Origin: Ruminococcus sp.
Lineage (GTDB): Bacteria; Bacillota; Clostridia; Oscillospirales; Ruminococcaceae
Length of the DNA: 64,000 bases
Direction: 5' to 3'
NCBI GenBank assembly: GCA_017529875.1
Contig: JAFXNC010000043.1
Span: forward strand, 62,001-126,000
Both the position numbers and the translations under genes were made by a program. Of this stretch, positions 17,519 through 27,072 are shown piece after piece. Each line of letters begins with the position of its first letter. Position 1 is the first letter of the stretch. The notes beneath the pieces were generated by a model. It had not been told where the DNA came from, made no database searches, and saw nothing but the letters and a program-made list of their open reading frames with translations.

Positions 17519-19102
17519 ATGTGCTGTATTATGGGCTACTGCGGCGCACAACCGGACATGGATCTTGTGCGCGAGTGCTTTGGAAGAACTAAATCAAGAG
17601 GCCCCGACGACACCCGGTTTGTAACGGTGCCCGGCGGGGTACTGGCGTTTCACCGCCTTTCTATCATGGGGCTGACCCCGGAAGGGATGCAGCCCTTTCA
17701 GCTGGGCAACAGCTACGTTGTCTGCAACGGCGAGCTTTACGGCTTTGAAAAGCTGAGAGCCGACCTCATTACCAAGGGCTACCGCTTTCAGAGCGATTCC
17801 GACTGCGAGATACTGCTGCCGCTGTACGAGCAGTACGGAACGGAAATGTTCAAGCTGCTGGACGCGGAGTTTGCCTGCATAATCTTCGACGGACAGTCGG
17901 GGAAATTCATCGCTGCCCGTGACCCCATTGGCATCCGTCCCCTCTACTACGGCTACGACGAGGACGGCGTTATCGCCTTCGCCAGCGAGCCCCAGAACCT
18001 GGTAGGCATAGCCCTCGACATCATGCCTTTCCCCCCGGGGCACTACTACATCGACGGAGAGTTCCACTGCTACAATGACATCTCCCACCCCGCAGAAGTA
18101 TGCCATGACGGCCTCGACGACATTTTCAAGAACATCCATGACAAGCTGGTGGCAGGCGTTGAAAAGCGCCTTATCGCCGACGCGAAAGTAGGATTCTTGC
18201 TCTCGGGCGGTCTTGATTCCTCGCTGGTATGCGCTATCGCTCAGCAGAAGTCGGACAAGCCCATACGTACATTCGCAATAGGCATGAGCGAGGACGCTAT
18301 CGACCTGAAATACGCCAAGGAGACCGCCGACTTCATCGGCTCGGAGCATACCGAGGTCATCATCACCAAGGACGACGTCATCGCCGCTCTTGAAGAGGTC
18401 GTCCGGCTGCTGGGCACCTTTGACATTACAACTATACGCGCCAGCATGGGTATGTACTTAGTCTGCAAGGCTATCCACGAGCAGACCGATATCAGGGTCA
18501 TCCTCACCGGCGAGATCTCCGACGAGCTGTTCGGTTACAAGTACACCGACTTCGCTCCCTCGGCGGAGGAGTTCCAGAAGGAGGCCGAAAAGCGCGTCCA
18601 TGAGCTGCATATGTACGACGTGCTCCGCGCCGACAGGTGCATTTCCGTAAACTCCCTTGAAGCGCGGGTGCCTTTCGGCGACCTTGATTTCGTGAAGTAC
18701 GTCATGGCTATCGACCCCGCCAAAAAGCTCAACACCTACGGCAAGGGCAAGTACCTGCTGAGAAAGGCCTTCGAGGCCGACGGCATACTCCCCGACAACA
18801 TACTGTGGCGCGAGAAGGCGGCCTTCTCCGATGCGGTGGGTCACTCTCTGGTAAACTACCTCAAGGCCTATGCCGAGGATTACTACACCGACGCTGAGTT
18901 TGAACGTCTGTGCCTTAAATACGACCACGCACAGCCCTTCACCAAGGAATCCCTGCTGTACAGAGAGCTGTTCGAGAAATACTACCCGGGTCAGGGCAAA
19001 ATGATCGTGGATTTCTGGATGCCCAACAAGTCCTGGGAAGGCTGCAACGTAAACGACCCGTCAGCGAGAGTGCTCTCAAACTACGGCGCCAGCGCGTGCT
19101 AA
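17519..19102 (+). CDS. asnB: Asparagine synthase, glutamine-hydrolysing
   Basis: 527 residues. It converts aspartate, glutamine and ATP to asparagine. After removal of Met1, Cys2 is the glutaminase nucleophile (start MCCIMGYCGA), which fixes the start at 17519; GGAGG lies upstream. The N-terminal GATase domain shows SRGPDDT, HRLSIMG and NGELYGF. The C-terminal synthetase domain has the PP-loop LLSGGLDSSL (about 225-234) and SLEARVPFGD. The gene follows glnN across a terminator, consistent with regulation by glutamine or nitrogen supply. Confidence 0.93.
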   Translation: MCCIMGYCGAQPDMDLVRECFGRTKSRGPDDTRFVTVPGGVLAFHRLSIMGLTPEGMQPFQLGNSYVVCNGELYGFEKLRADLITKGYRFQSDSDCEILLPLYEQYGTEMFKLLDAEFACIIFDGQSGKFIAARDPIGIRPLYYGYDEDGVIAFASEPQNLVGIALDIMPFPPGHYYIDGEFHCYNDISHPAEVCHDGLDDIFKNIHDKLVAGVEKRLIADAKVGFLLSGGLDSSLVCAIAQQKSDKPIRTFAIGMSEDAIDLKYAKETADFIGSEHTEVIITKDDVIAALEEVVRLLGTFDITTIRASMGMYLVCKAIHEQTDIRVILTGEISDELFGYKYTDFAPSAEEFQKEAEKRVHELHMYDVLRADRCISVNSLEARVPFGDLDFVKYVMAIDPAKKLNTYGKGKYLLRKAFEADGILPDNILWREKAAFSDAVGHSLVNYLKAYAEDYYTDAEFERLCLKYDHAQPFTKESLLYRELFEKYYPGQGKMIVDFWMPNKSWEGCNVNDPSARVLSNYGASAC

Positions 19103-19324
19103 TGCGTGTTAGCGCACACGGTGCAATTCCCCTCCCTCGTTAAATAATACAGAGCTGTAACATGGTGAATCCCTCCCCGGAGGGGGGCGACTTTGATACC
19201 TCTTTCAGCTTGTACCTGACGGGACCCTGTAAAAGAGCATCGCTTTATTCTTTTCAATGAAATGCATTAACACATATCCGAACCTAAAACCATCTAAAAT
19301 ATATCATGCTAAGGAGATAAGGCA

Positions 19325-20938
19325 ATGAGGAAGTACATTTTTGTTACGGGAGGCGTAGTCTCCGGGCTGGGTAAGGGCATTACCGCGGCATCGCTGGGAC
19401 GTCTGCTCAAAGCGCGGGGACTGGTGGTAGCGGCGCAGAAGCTCGACCCCTACATCAACGTTGACCCCGGCACCATGAGCCCCTATCAGCACGGGGAGGT
19501 GTTCGTCACCGAGGACGGCGCCGAGACTGATCTCGACCTGGGACACTATGAGCGCTTCATCGACGAGAACCTCAACAAATACTCCAACCTCACCACCGGC
19601 AAGGTCTACTGGAACGTGCTTAATAAAGAAAGGCGCGGCGAGTACCTGGGCTCCACGGTTCAGGTGATACCCCACATCACCGGCGAGATCAAGGAGTTCA
19701 TCTACTCCGTGGGCAAGAAGACCGACGCCGACGTTATCATCACCGAGATCGGCGGCACTATCGGCGATATCGAGTCCCAGCCCTTTATCGAGGCGGTGCG
19801 GCAGATATCCCTCGAGGTGGGACGTGAGAATGCACTGTTCATCCACGTCACGCTGGTGCCCTTCCTCAGCGGCTCGGACGAACACAAGTCCAAGCCCACC
19901 CAGCACTCTGTCAAGGAGCTCCAGGGCATGGGCGTTCATCCCGACATCATCGTGCTGCGCTGCGACAGGCCGCTGGAGCCCTCGATCTTCCAGAAGATCG
20001 CCCTGTTCTGCAACGTCAAGCCGGAGTGCGTCATCGAGAACATCACCCTGCCCGACCTGTATGAGGCACCGCTGATGCTGGAGAAGTCCCACTTCTCCGA
20101 GGTAGTCTGCGAGCGCCTCGGCATCACCGCTCCCCGTCCCAAGCTGGACGAATGGCGTGAAATGGTGCAGCGCATCAAGTCCGCCAAGACCCAGACCGAG
20201 ATCGCACTTGTGGGCAAGTACACCGAGCTCCACGACGCCTATCTCTCTGTTACCGAAGCCCTGCGCCACGCGGGTTACTCTCTCGGCACCCATGTGAGCA
20301 TCCGCTGGGTGGATTCGGAAAAGCTCACCCCCGACACCGTCACACAGGAGCTTGAAGGCGCCGACGGCATCATCGTTCCCGGCGGCTTCGGCGGGCGCGG
20401 CATCGAGGGCATGATACTTGCAGTCAAGTACGCAAGAGAGAACAAAGTCCCCTTCTTCGGCATCTGCCTCGGTATGCAGATCGCCGTTATCGAATATGCC
20501 AGAAACGTCTGCGGCATCACGGATGCTGATTCGGGAGAATTCAACGAGGTCTGCCGCAACAAGGTCATCGACTTCATGCCCGGACAGAGCGACAGCATCG
20601 ACAAGGGCGGCACGCTCCGTCTCGGCGCATATCCCTGCGTGATAGGCGAGGGTACTACCATGCACCGCTGCTACGGCAAGGACGAGATCAGCGAGCGCCA
20701 CCGCCACCGCTACGAGCTCAACAACGACTACCGCGACGCCCTCACCAAGGCGGGGCTCACCCTCAGCGGCATCTCCCCCGACGGCAGACTGGTGGAGACC
20801 GTGGAGCTCACCGACCGGGATTTCTATGTGGGCGTGCAATTCCACCCCGAGTTCAAGAGCCGTCCCAACCGCCCCCATCCGCTGTTTTACGGCTTCGTAT
20901 CAGCCGCTAAGGCCGTTTCAGAGAGAGGTGCGAAATGA
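19325..20938 (+). CDS. pyrG: CTP synthase
   Basis: 537 residues. It aminates UTP to CTP with glutamine. The N-terminal synthetase domain begins [17 protein letters not shown] with the P-loop-like motif, and [14 protein letters not shown] is typical. The C-terminal class I GATase has GICLGMQ (nucleophile Cys near 380) and [11 protein letters not shown] (His/Glu of the triad). AAGGAGATAAGGCA precedes the ATG. The 220-base gap after asnB contains short hairpins and no clear promoter. The stop overlaps the purF start by four bases. Confidence 0.97.
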   Translation: MRKYIFVTGGVVSGLGKGITAASLGRLLKARGLVVAAQKLDPYINVDPGTMSPYQHGEVFVTEDGAETDLDLGHYERFIDENLNKYSNLTTGKVYWNVLNKERRGEYLGSTVQVIPHITGEIKEFIYSVGKKTDADVIITEIGGTIGDIESQPFIEAVRQISLEVGRENALFIHVTLVPFLSGSDEHKSKPTQHSVKELQGMGVHPDIIVLRCDRPLEPSIFQKIALFCNVKPECVIENITLPDLYEAPLMLEKSHFSEVVCERLGITAPRPKLDEWREMVQRIKSAKTQTEIALVGKYTELHDAYLSVTEALRHAGYSLGTHVSIRWVDSEKLTPDTVTQELEGADGIIVPGGFGGRGIEGMILAVKYARENKVPFFGICLGMQIAVIEYARNVCGITDADSGEFNEVCRNKVIDFMPGQSDSIDKGGTLRLGAYPCVIGEGTTMHRCYGKDEISERHRHRYELNNDYRDALTKAGLTLSGISPDGRLVETVELTDRDFYVGVQFHPEFKSRPNRPHPLFYGFVSAAKAVSERGAK

Positions 20939-22353
20939 GTACGCTGCACGAGGAATGCGGAGTATTCGGCATCTTCTCGCAGAGCAATTCCCCGCTGGCG
21001 GAGACGGTCTATTACGGCCTCTATGCCCTCCAGCACCGGGGTCAGGAGGGCTGCGGCATAGCAGTCTGCGAGGACGGCGTCATAACCGCCCATAAAGACG
21101 TGGGGCTTGTGGGGGAGGTCTTCTCTCCCCGGGAACTGTCGGCGCTCCCCTGCGGCAATATGGCGGTGGGACACGTCCGCTACTCCACCACCGGCGGCAA
21201 CGAGCGCCGCAACTGCCAGCCCATTGTTGTAAATCATCAGAAAGGCCGCATGGCTCTCGCCCACAACGGCAACCTCTCCAATGCAGGAGAGCTTCGGAGC
21301 GAGCTGGAGCTTTCGGGGGCGATCTTCCACACCACCTCCGACACCGAGATCATCGCCTACATGATAACAAGGCAGCGGCTGCGCTGCGGTTCTATCGAGG
21401 ATGCAGTTTCGGCGGCTATGGAGGTCATCGAGGGAGCCTATTCGCTGATCGTTATGTCCCCCTCCAAGCTCATCGCCTGCCGTGACCCCTTCGGATTCAG
21501 ACCCCTGTGCTACGGCCAGATGCCCGACGGCTCTTACGTTGTAGCCTCGGAAAGCTGTGCGCTGACCGCCGTGGGCGCCCGGTTCATCCGGGATATCGAG
21601 GCCGGCGAGATGCTGGTCTTCTCAAAAGACGGCGTGCGCTCGGTGCGTACCCACTGCAATACCAAGCCCCGGCAGATCTGCATTTTTGAGTATATCTACT
21701 TTGCCCGCCCCGACTCGGTGATAGACGGCGTATCGGTGCATGAAGCGAGGCTCCGCGCCGGGCGTATACTGGCTCAGAGCTGCCCCGCGGACGCTGATAT
21801 AGTTATCGGAGTGCCGGATTCGGGACTTGACGCGGCTCTCGGTTTCTCTCAGGAGTCGGGCATACCCTACGGCATAGGGCTCATCAAGAACAAATACATC
21901 GCCCGGACCTTCATCTCCCCCACACAGAGCTCCCGCACCGACAAAGTCAGGATAAAGCTCTCGGCGGTGCGTTCCAGCGTCGAGGGCAAGCGTGTGGTAC
22001 TGGTGGATGACTCCATAGTGCGGGGCACCACCGGCGGCAGGATAGTCTCGCTGCTGCGCGAGGCGGGAGCAAAGGAGATACACTTCCGTGTCTCGGCACC
22101 GCCTTTCCTGCATCCCTGCTACTACGGCACCGACATCGACTCGGAGGAAAACCTGATCGCCTGCCGGCGCTCTCCCCAGGAGATAGCCGCACAAATGGGC
22201 GCTGACAGCCTGGGCTACCTGCCTCTTGAAAAGCTCTCCGGGCTCATCGGGCACTCCGGCTGCTGCAAGGCCTGCTTCGGCGGAAGATATCCCACCGCCG
22301 TACCCAAAAGCGCAGTCAAGGACAAGTACGAAATGAAGATACAAAAAGAATGA
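20935..22353 (+). CDS. purF: Amidophosphoribosyltransferase
   Basis: 472 residues. First committed step of purine synthesis: PRPP plus glutamine to phosphoribosylamine. A short propeptide MSTLHEE precedes Cys8, the glutaminase nucleophile (ECGVFGIF). The PRPP motif is [13 protein letters not shown]. Late cysteines in [14 protein letters not shown], with one upstream in PCYYGTD, fit the 4Fe-4S-containing Bacillus-type enzyme. The ATGA overlap with pyrG indicates coupling. It is the third consecutive glutamine-consuming enzyme after glnN. Confidence 0.96.
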   Translation: MSTLHEECGVFGIFSQSNSPLAETVYYGLYALQHRGQEGCGIAVCEDGVITAHKDVGLVGEVFSPRELSALPCGNMAVGHVRYSTTGGNERRNCQPIVVNHQKGRMALAHNGNLSNAGELRSELELSGAIFHTTSDTEIIAYMITRQRLRCGSIEDAVSAAMEVIEGAYSLIVMSPSKLIACRDPFGFRPLCYGQMPDGSYVVASESCALTAVGARFIRDIEAGEMLVFSKDGVRSVRTHCNTKPRQICIFEYIYFARPDSVIDGVSVHEARLRAGRILAQSCPADADIVIGVPDSGLDAALGFSQESGIPYGIGLIKNKYIARTFISPTQSSRTDKVRIKLSAVRSSVEGKRVVLVDDSIVRGTTGGRIVSLLREAGAKEIHFRVSAPPFLHPCYYGTDIDSEENLIACRRSPQEIAAQMGADSLGYLPLEKLSGLIGHSGCCKACFGGRYPTAVPKSAVKDKYEMKIQKE

Positions 22354-22397
22354 TACATACCCCCATCTGAAATATACTGCAAAAGGAGATAATCACC

Positions 22398-23585
22398 ATG
22401 CTTACCCCGAACATGAACTACTCACATCTGAAATCCTCCTATCTGTTCTACAACATCGCTCAGAAGACCAAGGCCTACCTCGCCGAGCACCCCGACAAGA
22501 CCCTTTACAGACTGGGCATCGGCGACGTTTCGCTGCCGCTCTGCGACGCGGTCATCAAGGGTCTCCACAAGGCCGCCGACGATCAGGCTGACGCTTCGAC
22601 TTTTAACGGCTATATGCCCGAGTGCGGCGCACCCTTCCTCAGGAAGGCCGTGGCAGACTACTACCGCGCAAAGGGCGTGGAGCTTGCCGATGACGAGGTC
22701 TTCATTTCCAGCGGCGCCTCCGACGAGCTGGGAGATATCCTTGATATTTTCGACCGCTCCAACCGCTCGCTCATCATCGAGCCCGCCTACCCTGCCTATG
22801 TGGATGCCAACGTCATGGGCGGACGTGAGATCGTACATCTGCCCTCGTCGAGGGAGAACGGTTTCCTCCCCCTGCCCGACGAAAACACCGACGCGGAGCT
22901 GATCTACCTCTGCTCCCCCAACAACCCCACAGGCGCGGTATTCAGCGCGGAGCAGCTCAAAAAGTGGGTGGACTTCGCCAATGAGCGGAACGCGGTGATA
23001 CTCTTTGACGCGGCGTATGAGGCCTTTATCGAGGACAAGTCCCTGCCCCATTCGATATTCGAGATCGAGGGAGCGCGTACCTGTGCTATCGAGATCTGCT
23101 CGCTGTCAAAGACTGCGGGCTTCACCGGAACACGTCTCGGCTACACGGTGATCCCGAAGGAGCTCAGGCGCAACGGTATGAGCTTCAACGATATGTGGAT
23201 ACGCAACCGCACCACCAAGACCAACGGTGTCTCCTACATCATCCAGCGTGCGGCGCTGGAGGTTTTCACGCCGGAGGGACAGGAGCAGATCCACAGGAAC
23301 ATCGACATATACAAGAACAACGCCCGCATGATAATGCAGGCGCTGGACAAGGTCGGCATCTGGTACACAGGCGGTCAGAACGCGCCTTACGTATGGATGA
23401 GGTGTCCTGACGGCATGGGCAGCTGGGAGTTTTTCGATCTGCTGCTGAACGAAGTACAGGTAATAGGCACGCCGGGCGAGGGCTTCGGCAAATGCGGCGA
23501 GGGGTACTTCCGGTTCTCGTCCTTCGGCAGCCCGGAGAGCACGGAAGAAGCGGCAAGGAGACTGGTGGAGCTGCTGAAAAAGTAA
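22398..23585 (+). CDS. dapL: LL-diaminopimelate aminotransferase
   Basis: 395 residues. It converts tetrahydrodipicolinate to LL-diaminopimelate in one step, for lysine and peptidoglycan. Class I/II aminotransferase features are YLCSPNNPTGAV, ILFDAAYEAF and the PLP lysine in SLSKTAGFTGTRLGY. The sequences RLGIGDVSLPL, TFNGYMPECG and GYFRFSSFGSPE are typical of DapL and set it apart from aspartate aminotransferase. AAAGGAG precedes the ATG. It uses glutamate as amino donor, which fits the location. A terminator follows. Confidence 0.93.
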   Translation: MLTPNMNYSHLKSSYLFYNIAQKTKAYLAEHPDKTLYRLGIGDVSLPLCDAVIKGLHKAADDQADASTFNGYMPECGAPFLRKAVADYYRAKGVELADDEVFISSGASDELGDILDIFDRSNRSLIIEPAYPAYVDANVMGGREIVHLPSSRENGFLPLPDENTDAELIYLCSPNNPTGAVFSAEQLKKWVDFANERNAVILFDAAYEAFIEDKSLPHSIFEIEGARTCAIEICSLSKTAGFTGTRLGYTVIPKELRRNGMSFNDMWIRNRTTKTNGVSYIIQRAALEVFTPEGQEQIHRNIDIYKNNARMIMQALDKVGIWYTGGQNAPYVWMRCPDGMGSWEFFDLLLNEVQVIGTPGEGFGKCGEGYFRFSSFGSPESTEEAARRLVELLKK

Positions 23586-23607
23586 AAAGAGCGCATAGCT
23601 ATGATCA

Positions 23608-23646
23608 AGCGGAGGACATCGAGAGCCGATGTCCTCCGCTTTGTTT
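23608..23646 (+). terminator. Terminator after dapL
   Basis: AGCGGAGGACATCG (23608-23621) pairs perfectly with CGATGTCCTCCGCT (23627-23640), followed by TTGTTTTG. Confidence 0.85.
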
Positions 23647-23711
23647 TGTGGGGGAACCTTATGCACAAGCAGGACAGGCAGGGCATCCGTGCGACGAGGC
23701 ACACAAAGCTC

Positions 23712-24566
23712 CTACTTCTTCTCCCAGCGCCGGCGCTCCCGCAGCGTGTAGGCCGCGCCGATCTTCGCCCTTGTTCCGAAGTTCATTTCAATGGTCTGCT
23801 CTGCGGAGCGACTGTTCTTCTCGTCGGCAAAGCTGAATATCCCGTCTGTGTAGTCGCAGGGGAAGAAAAACTCCCTCACAGCCCTGCCGGAGGTCACTTC
23901 GTAAACCTCGCAGCCGTCCTCGAGGCAGGTTATGTCGGTGATGCTGCCCTCGCCGCCGTCAAAGGTCACTGCCTCGCCGTAGGGCCACTGTGCGTACCAG
24001 CCCTTGTCCTCGGGCAGTGAGGTGATAGGCCTCGGCCCCATGAAGAACGCCCCTACGCCGATCTCCCGGACGCTTTCGGGGATCCTCAGCTCGAACCACC
24101 CAGCGCTCCAGAAGGCGTTTTTCTCGATGACCTCCAAGCCCTCCGGCAGGATGATCTCCGGGTCGGTCAGATAGCAGAAGGCAAAGGCCCCGTGGGGCAG
24201 GCGTTTCAAATTCTTAGATAACACCACCCTTTTCAGCCCCCGGCAGTCCCGGAAAGCGCGTACCCCAAGCTCCGTCACCGAGTCGGGGATGATGAGCTCC
24301 GTCAGCCCCCTGCACAGCGCAAAGGCCTGCCCGCCGATGCTCGTAACAGTATCGGGTATCGACACAGAACGCATTTTATCACAGTTGAAAAAGCAATCCG
24401 CCCCGATGCCGGTAACAGGCTTCCCGCCTATTTCCCGGGGTATTTCAACACGCTCGGTGTCCCGGGAAAGCAGCGCTGCCAGCACGATGTGATCCTCGTA
24501 TTCGTCGATGCCGAAGACCTGCTGCTGATGCTGTGAGTTTTCTGCGGTTATACGTCGTTTATTCAT
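23712..24566 (-). CDS. BspA-type leucine-rich-repeat protein, no signal peptide
   Basis: 284 residues. The middle holds five or six LRR_5 (BspA/TpLRR) repeats, for example SIPDTVTSIGGQAFALC, IPDSVTELGVRAFRDC, LPEGLEVIEKNAF and IPESVREIGVGAFF. There is no signal peptide, so it is probably cytoplasmic, unlike most BspA proteins. The C-terminal third (about 200-284) is not repetitive. AGGAGG eight bases before the ATG at 24566 favours this start over ATGs at 24590 and 24602. It is the last gene of the recJ-relA run. Function unknown. Confidence 0.8.
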   Translation of the reverse strand: MNKRRITAENSQHQQQVFGIDEYEDHIVLAALLSRDTERVEIPREIGGKPVTGIGADCFFNCDKMRSVSIPDTVTSIGGQAFALCRGLTELIIPDSVTELGVRAFRDCRGLKRVVLSKNLKRLPHGAFAFCYLTDPEIILPEGLEVIEKNAFWSAGWFELRIPESVREIGVGAFFMGPRPITSLPEDKGWYAQWPYGEAVTFDGGEGSITDITCLEDGCEVYEVTSGRAVREFFFPCDYTDGIFSFADEKNSRSAEQTIEMNFGTRAKIGAAYTLRERRRWEKK

Positions 24567-24617
24567 TCCCTCGACCTCCTGAACGTCCATATTTTTGTAC
24601 ACATATCTGTATGTGTT

Positions 24618-25196
24618 TCACTCACCGGTGACCGGCCACCTGTTGGACTTCTTGACCTCCAGCAGATTGGTCACGAAGAACAGCCACCCCCGCATGAGCA
24701 GAGCCGTCTCGGGGTAATCCTCGAACTCCGTCACACGCAGCACCGACTCCGTCCTGTTGAGTATGGGCAGATAGAAGGTCTCCACCCACTCCTTTTCAAG
24801 CCTGAACAGGTTGTAGGAAACGCTTAAGGTGTTCTCGATGAGGTCGGCGTACTTCACCAGGCGGGCTTCCTCCGAGGCGGAACTGAGCTGCGCCATGTAC
24901 TCGTCGGTGTGAGCGTCGTCCACCGGGTTGGTGAGCTCCTTTATCAGCGAGAGCGTCCGCTCCCCTGCCGCCGAAACGATATCCTCCTCGGTGACGTAGG
25001 TGTCCTCGATAAGGTCGTGACCCAAAGCGGCGTTTATCATGTCCTGAACGAGCTGCTCGTCGCGTATCTCCCTGGTGAGAGACTGCGCCGACAGCAGCAC
25101 CGAGGCCACTCCCCGCAGATGATCGGTGTAGGGCGTATCCTTGGCGTTGCGGTACTGCCCTAAATGCCCCGCTTCAATGAGCTGATTCATGTCCAT
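24618..25196 (-). CDS. HD-domain phosphohydrolase, RelA/SpoT-hydrolase-like
   Basis: 192 residues. The order H26 (YTDHLRGVA), H60-D61 (GHDLIEDT) and D118 (KYADLIEN) matches the metal-binding residues of the HD domain of RelA/SpoT hydrolases, as does the phrase LIKELTNP. It lacks synthetase, TGS and ACT domains, so it could be a small alarmone hydrolase or another HD phosphohydrolase. It lies in the same run as the bifunctional relA gene. AAAGGAG lies seven bases before the ATG at 25196. Confidence 0.75.
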   Translation of the reverse strand: MDMNQLIEAGHLGQYRNAKDTPYTDHLRGVASVLLSAQSLTREIRDEQLVQDMINAALGHDLIEDTYVTEEDIVSAAGERTLSLIKELTNPVDDAHTDEYMAQLSSASEEARLVKYADLIENTLSVSYNLFRLEKEWVETFYLPILNRTESVLRVTEFEDYPETALLMRGWLFFVTNLLEVKKSNRWPVTGE

Positions 25197-25214
25197 AGGT
25201 ATGCTCCTTTCGTG

Positions 25215-25706
25215 TTAAGTGTCTTTTCCCGTCCTGATGTAATGCCCCTCCTGAACAGCTGCAAAAGCCGCCGCAGCACATACAACCGCCGCGCTGTAAC
25301 GCAGATCAATGATATCCACCGTCAAAGGCAGGATAAACAACAGCCCGCCTGTTATCTTGTTCATCGCCGAATGGACTGCCGCAAGCTTTTTTTGTACCGC
25401 GAGCCCGTATACTATGTTTATCAGCTTGATCAGCGCGATGATCCCGACAGCTATATACATCCAGGTTTCAAATTTTAATACAGGTATCAGCTTGATCAGA
25501 CACACCGCGGCAAATACAAGATCGGCGGCGGTATCGAGCCCGGAACCGAACCCGCTGACTGTACCTGTTTTTCTTGCCACAGCACCGTCGATCATGTCCG
25601 TAAACCCGGCGGTCAGGTACAGAGCATAAAAGGGCACCGAGAAAGCCGGGAAGAACAATATCGCTATACTGCAAACCACTCTGGCAAGGGTTATGATATT
25701 TGCCAT
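25215..25706 (-). CDS. CDP-alcohol phosphatidyltransferase family protein
   Basis: 163 residues with about five membrane segments. The family motif D-G-x2-A-R-x8-G-x3-D-x3-D is intact (DGAVARKTGTVSGF then GSGLDTAAD, about 39-61). Such enzymes transfer a phosphoalcohol from a CDP-activated lipid, as in phosphatidylglycerophosphate synthesis; the acceptor cannot be told from sequence. It is shorter than typical PgsA. It begins five bases before the end of the methyltransferase gene region and shares its transcript. Confidence 0.85.
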   Translation of the reverse strand: MANIITLARVVCSIAILFFPAFSVPFYALYLTAGFTDMIDGAVARKTGTVSGFGSGLDTAADLVFAAVCLIKLIPVLKFETWMYIAVGIIALIKLINIVYGLAVQKKLAAVHSAMNKITGGLLFILPLTVDIIDLRYSAAVVCAAAAFAAVQEGHYIRTGKDT

Positions 25707-25710
25707 GATC

Positions 25711-27072
25711 CTACTTTTCAGTTTTAGTCAGCCTTACCACGCACTCCACATGGCTCGACCTGGGGAACATATCCACCGCGCGGCACTTCTCCGCCTTGTA
25801 GCCCAGCTCTGCAAGAATGGCGCAGTCACGGGCAGCGGTGGCGTGGTTGCAGGAGATCATGACTATCCTCTCCGGGCGCATCTGCGCCATGTATTCGAGG
25901 GTGTCCCGGGTGCAGCCCTTCCGGGCAGGGTCGGCTATTATCACGTCGGGGCGCTCCCCCCGGCTGCACAGCAGCCCCGATATCTTTCCGGCGTCGCCGC
26001 AGATGAATTCGCAGTTGTCAAGGCCGTTGGCGGCGGCGTTGTATTTGGCGTTCTCTATGGCCTCCGGCACCACCTCCACGCCGATGACCCTGCCGGCTTT
26101 GTCAGCCATTGAGAGCCCCACAGTCCCGGCGCCGCAGTAAAGGTCGAGCAGCAGCTCTCCCCCGGTGAGCCCCGCATACTCCGCGGCGATAGCATAAAGC
26201 CGCTCCGCCTGAGGGGTGTTCACCTGATAGAAGGACAGGGGCGAGAGCCTCACCCTCCTGCCGCACATCACGTCCTCGATAGTGTCGCTGCCGTAAAGGG
26301 TGCGCAGCTTTTTGCCCAGTATCACGTTGCCCGGAGCGTAGTTCTCGTTGAGCACCACGCTGACGATGTCCGGGAACTTCCCCGCGACAGCCTCCGCCAG
26401 CGGCGCAAAAATGCCCCCCTCTTTAAAGCCGGTGACCACGAAGCAGAGCATTATCTGATGCGAGTGCTCCCCCCGGCGCAGATAGATGTGCCGCAAAAGC
26501 CCCCGCCCGGTGAGCTCGTCGTAGGCGGGCACGGCGTTATCGTTGACATAGGCAAGGCAGTAATTCAGTATGTCCCTGAATATCTCCGGCTGCAAAAGAC
26601 AGTCGGTCTGGGGCACTACCCTGTGGGAGCGCCTTGAATAGAACCCGCATACCGCCCTGCCCCCTACCTCCGCTATGGGGTACTGAGCCTTGTTGCGGTA
26701 ATGCTCCGTGGACCGGCTGCCCAGTATGGGCTCGTATTCGAGGGTCAGCTTGCCGATGCGCTCAAAGGAGGCCCTCACCGCCTCCTGCTTGACCCGCAGT
26801 TCTTCTTCGTAGGTGAAGTGCCGGAACGCGCAGCCTCCGCACCTGGCATACACCGGGCAGTCCGGGACGATGCGTGCCGGGGAGGGATCGATGAGCTTGT
26901 CGATAATGCCGTAGCAGTAGCTTTTCATCACCTTGACTATCCGGCAGTCGATGACGTCCCCGACGGCGGTCATAGGCACGAACACCGCTATGTCCTCTGC
27001 CCTGCCCACGCCGTTTCCCTCGTTGGTCATGCCTGTTATTTCAAGCCTTACGGTCTCATTCTTTTTCAGCAT
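25711..27072 (-). CDS. 23S rRNA (uracil-5)-methyltransferase RlmD/RlmCD family
   Basis: 453 residues. An N-terminal TRAM domain (ETVRLEITGMTNEGNGVGRA) is followed by 4Fe-4S cysteines in CPVYARCGGCAF and by the SAM-dependent methylase domain (LLDLYCGAGTVGLSMA, ADPARKGC). The catalytic cysteine is in MISCNHATAARD. Family members make m5U in 23S rRNA or tRNA; the exact target is not decided. The ATG at 27072 lies inside the end of hemZ (17-base overlap). An in-frame TTG at 27081 is possible but less likely. Confidence 0.92.
   Translation of the reverse strand: MLKKNETVRLEITGMTNEGNGVGRAEDIAVFVPMTAVGDVIDCRIVKVMKSYCYGIIDKLIDPSPARIVPDCPVYARCGGCAFRHFTYEEELRVKQEAVRASFERIGKLTLEYEPILGSRSTEHYRNKAQYPIAEVGGRAVCGFYSRRSHRVVPQTDCLLQPEIFRDILNYCLAYVNDNAVPAYDELTGRGLLRHIYLRRGEHSHQIMLCFVVTGFKEGGIFAPLAEAVAGKFPDIVSVVLNENYAPGNVILGKKLRTLYGSDTIEDVMCGRRVRLSPLSFYQVNTPQAERLYAIAAEYAGLTGGELLLDLYCGAGTVGLSMADKAGRVIGVEVVPEAIENAKYNAAANGLDNCEFICGDAGKISGLLCSRGERPDVIIADPARKGCTRDTLEYMAQMRPERIVMISCNHATAARDCAILAELGYKAEKCRAVDMFPRSSHVECVVRLTKTEK

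Noticed and set aside
19103-19324. Possible T-box or riboswitch before pyrG
   Set aside because: GGGACCC and small hairpins are present, but there is no T-box specifier or antiterminator sequence and no known aptamer core.
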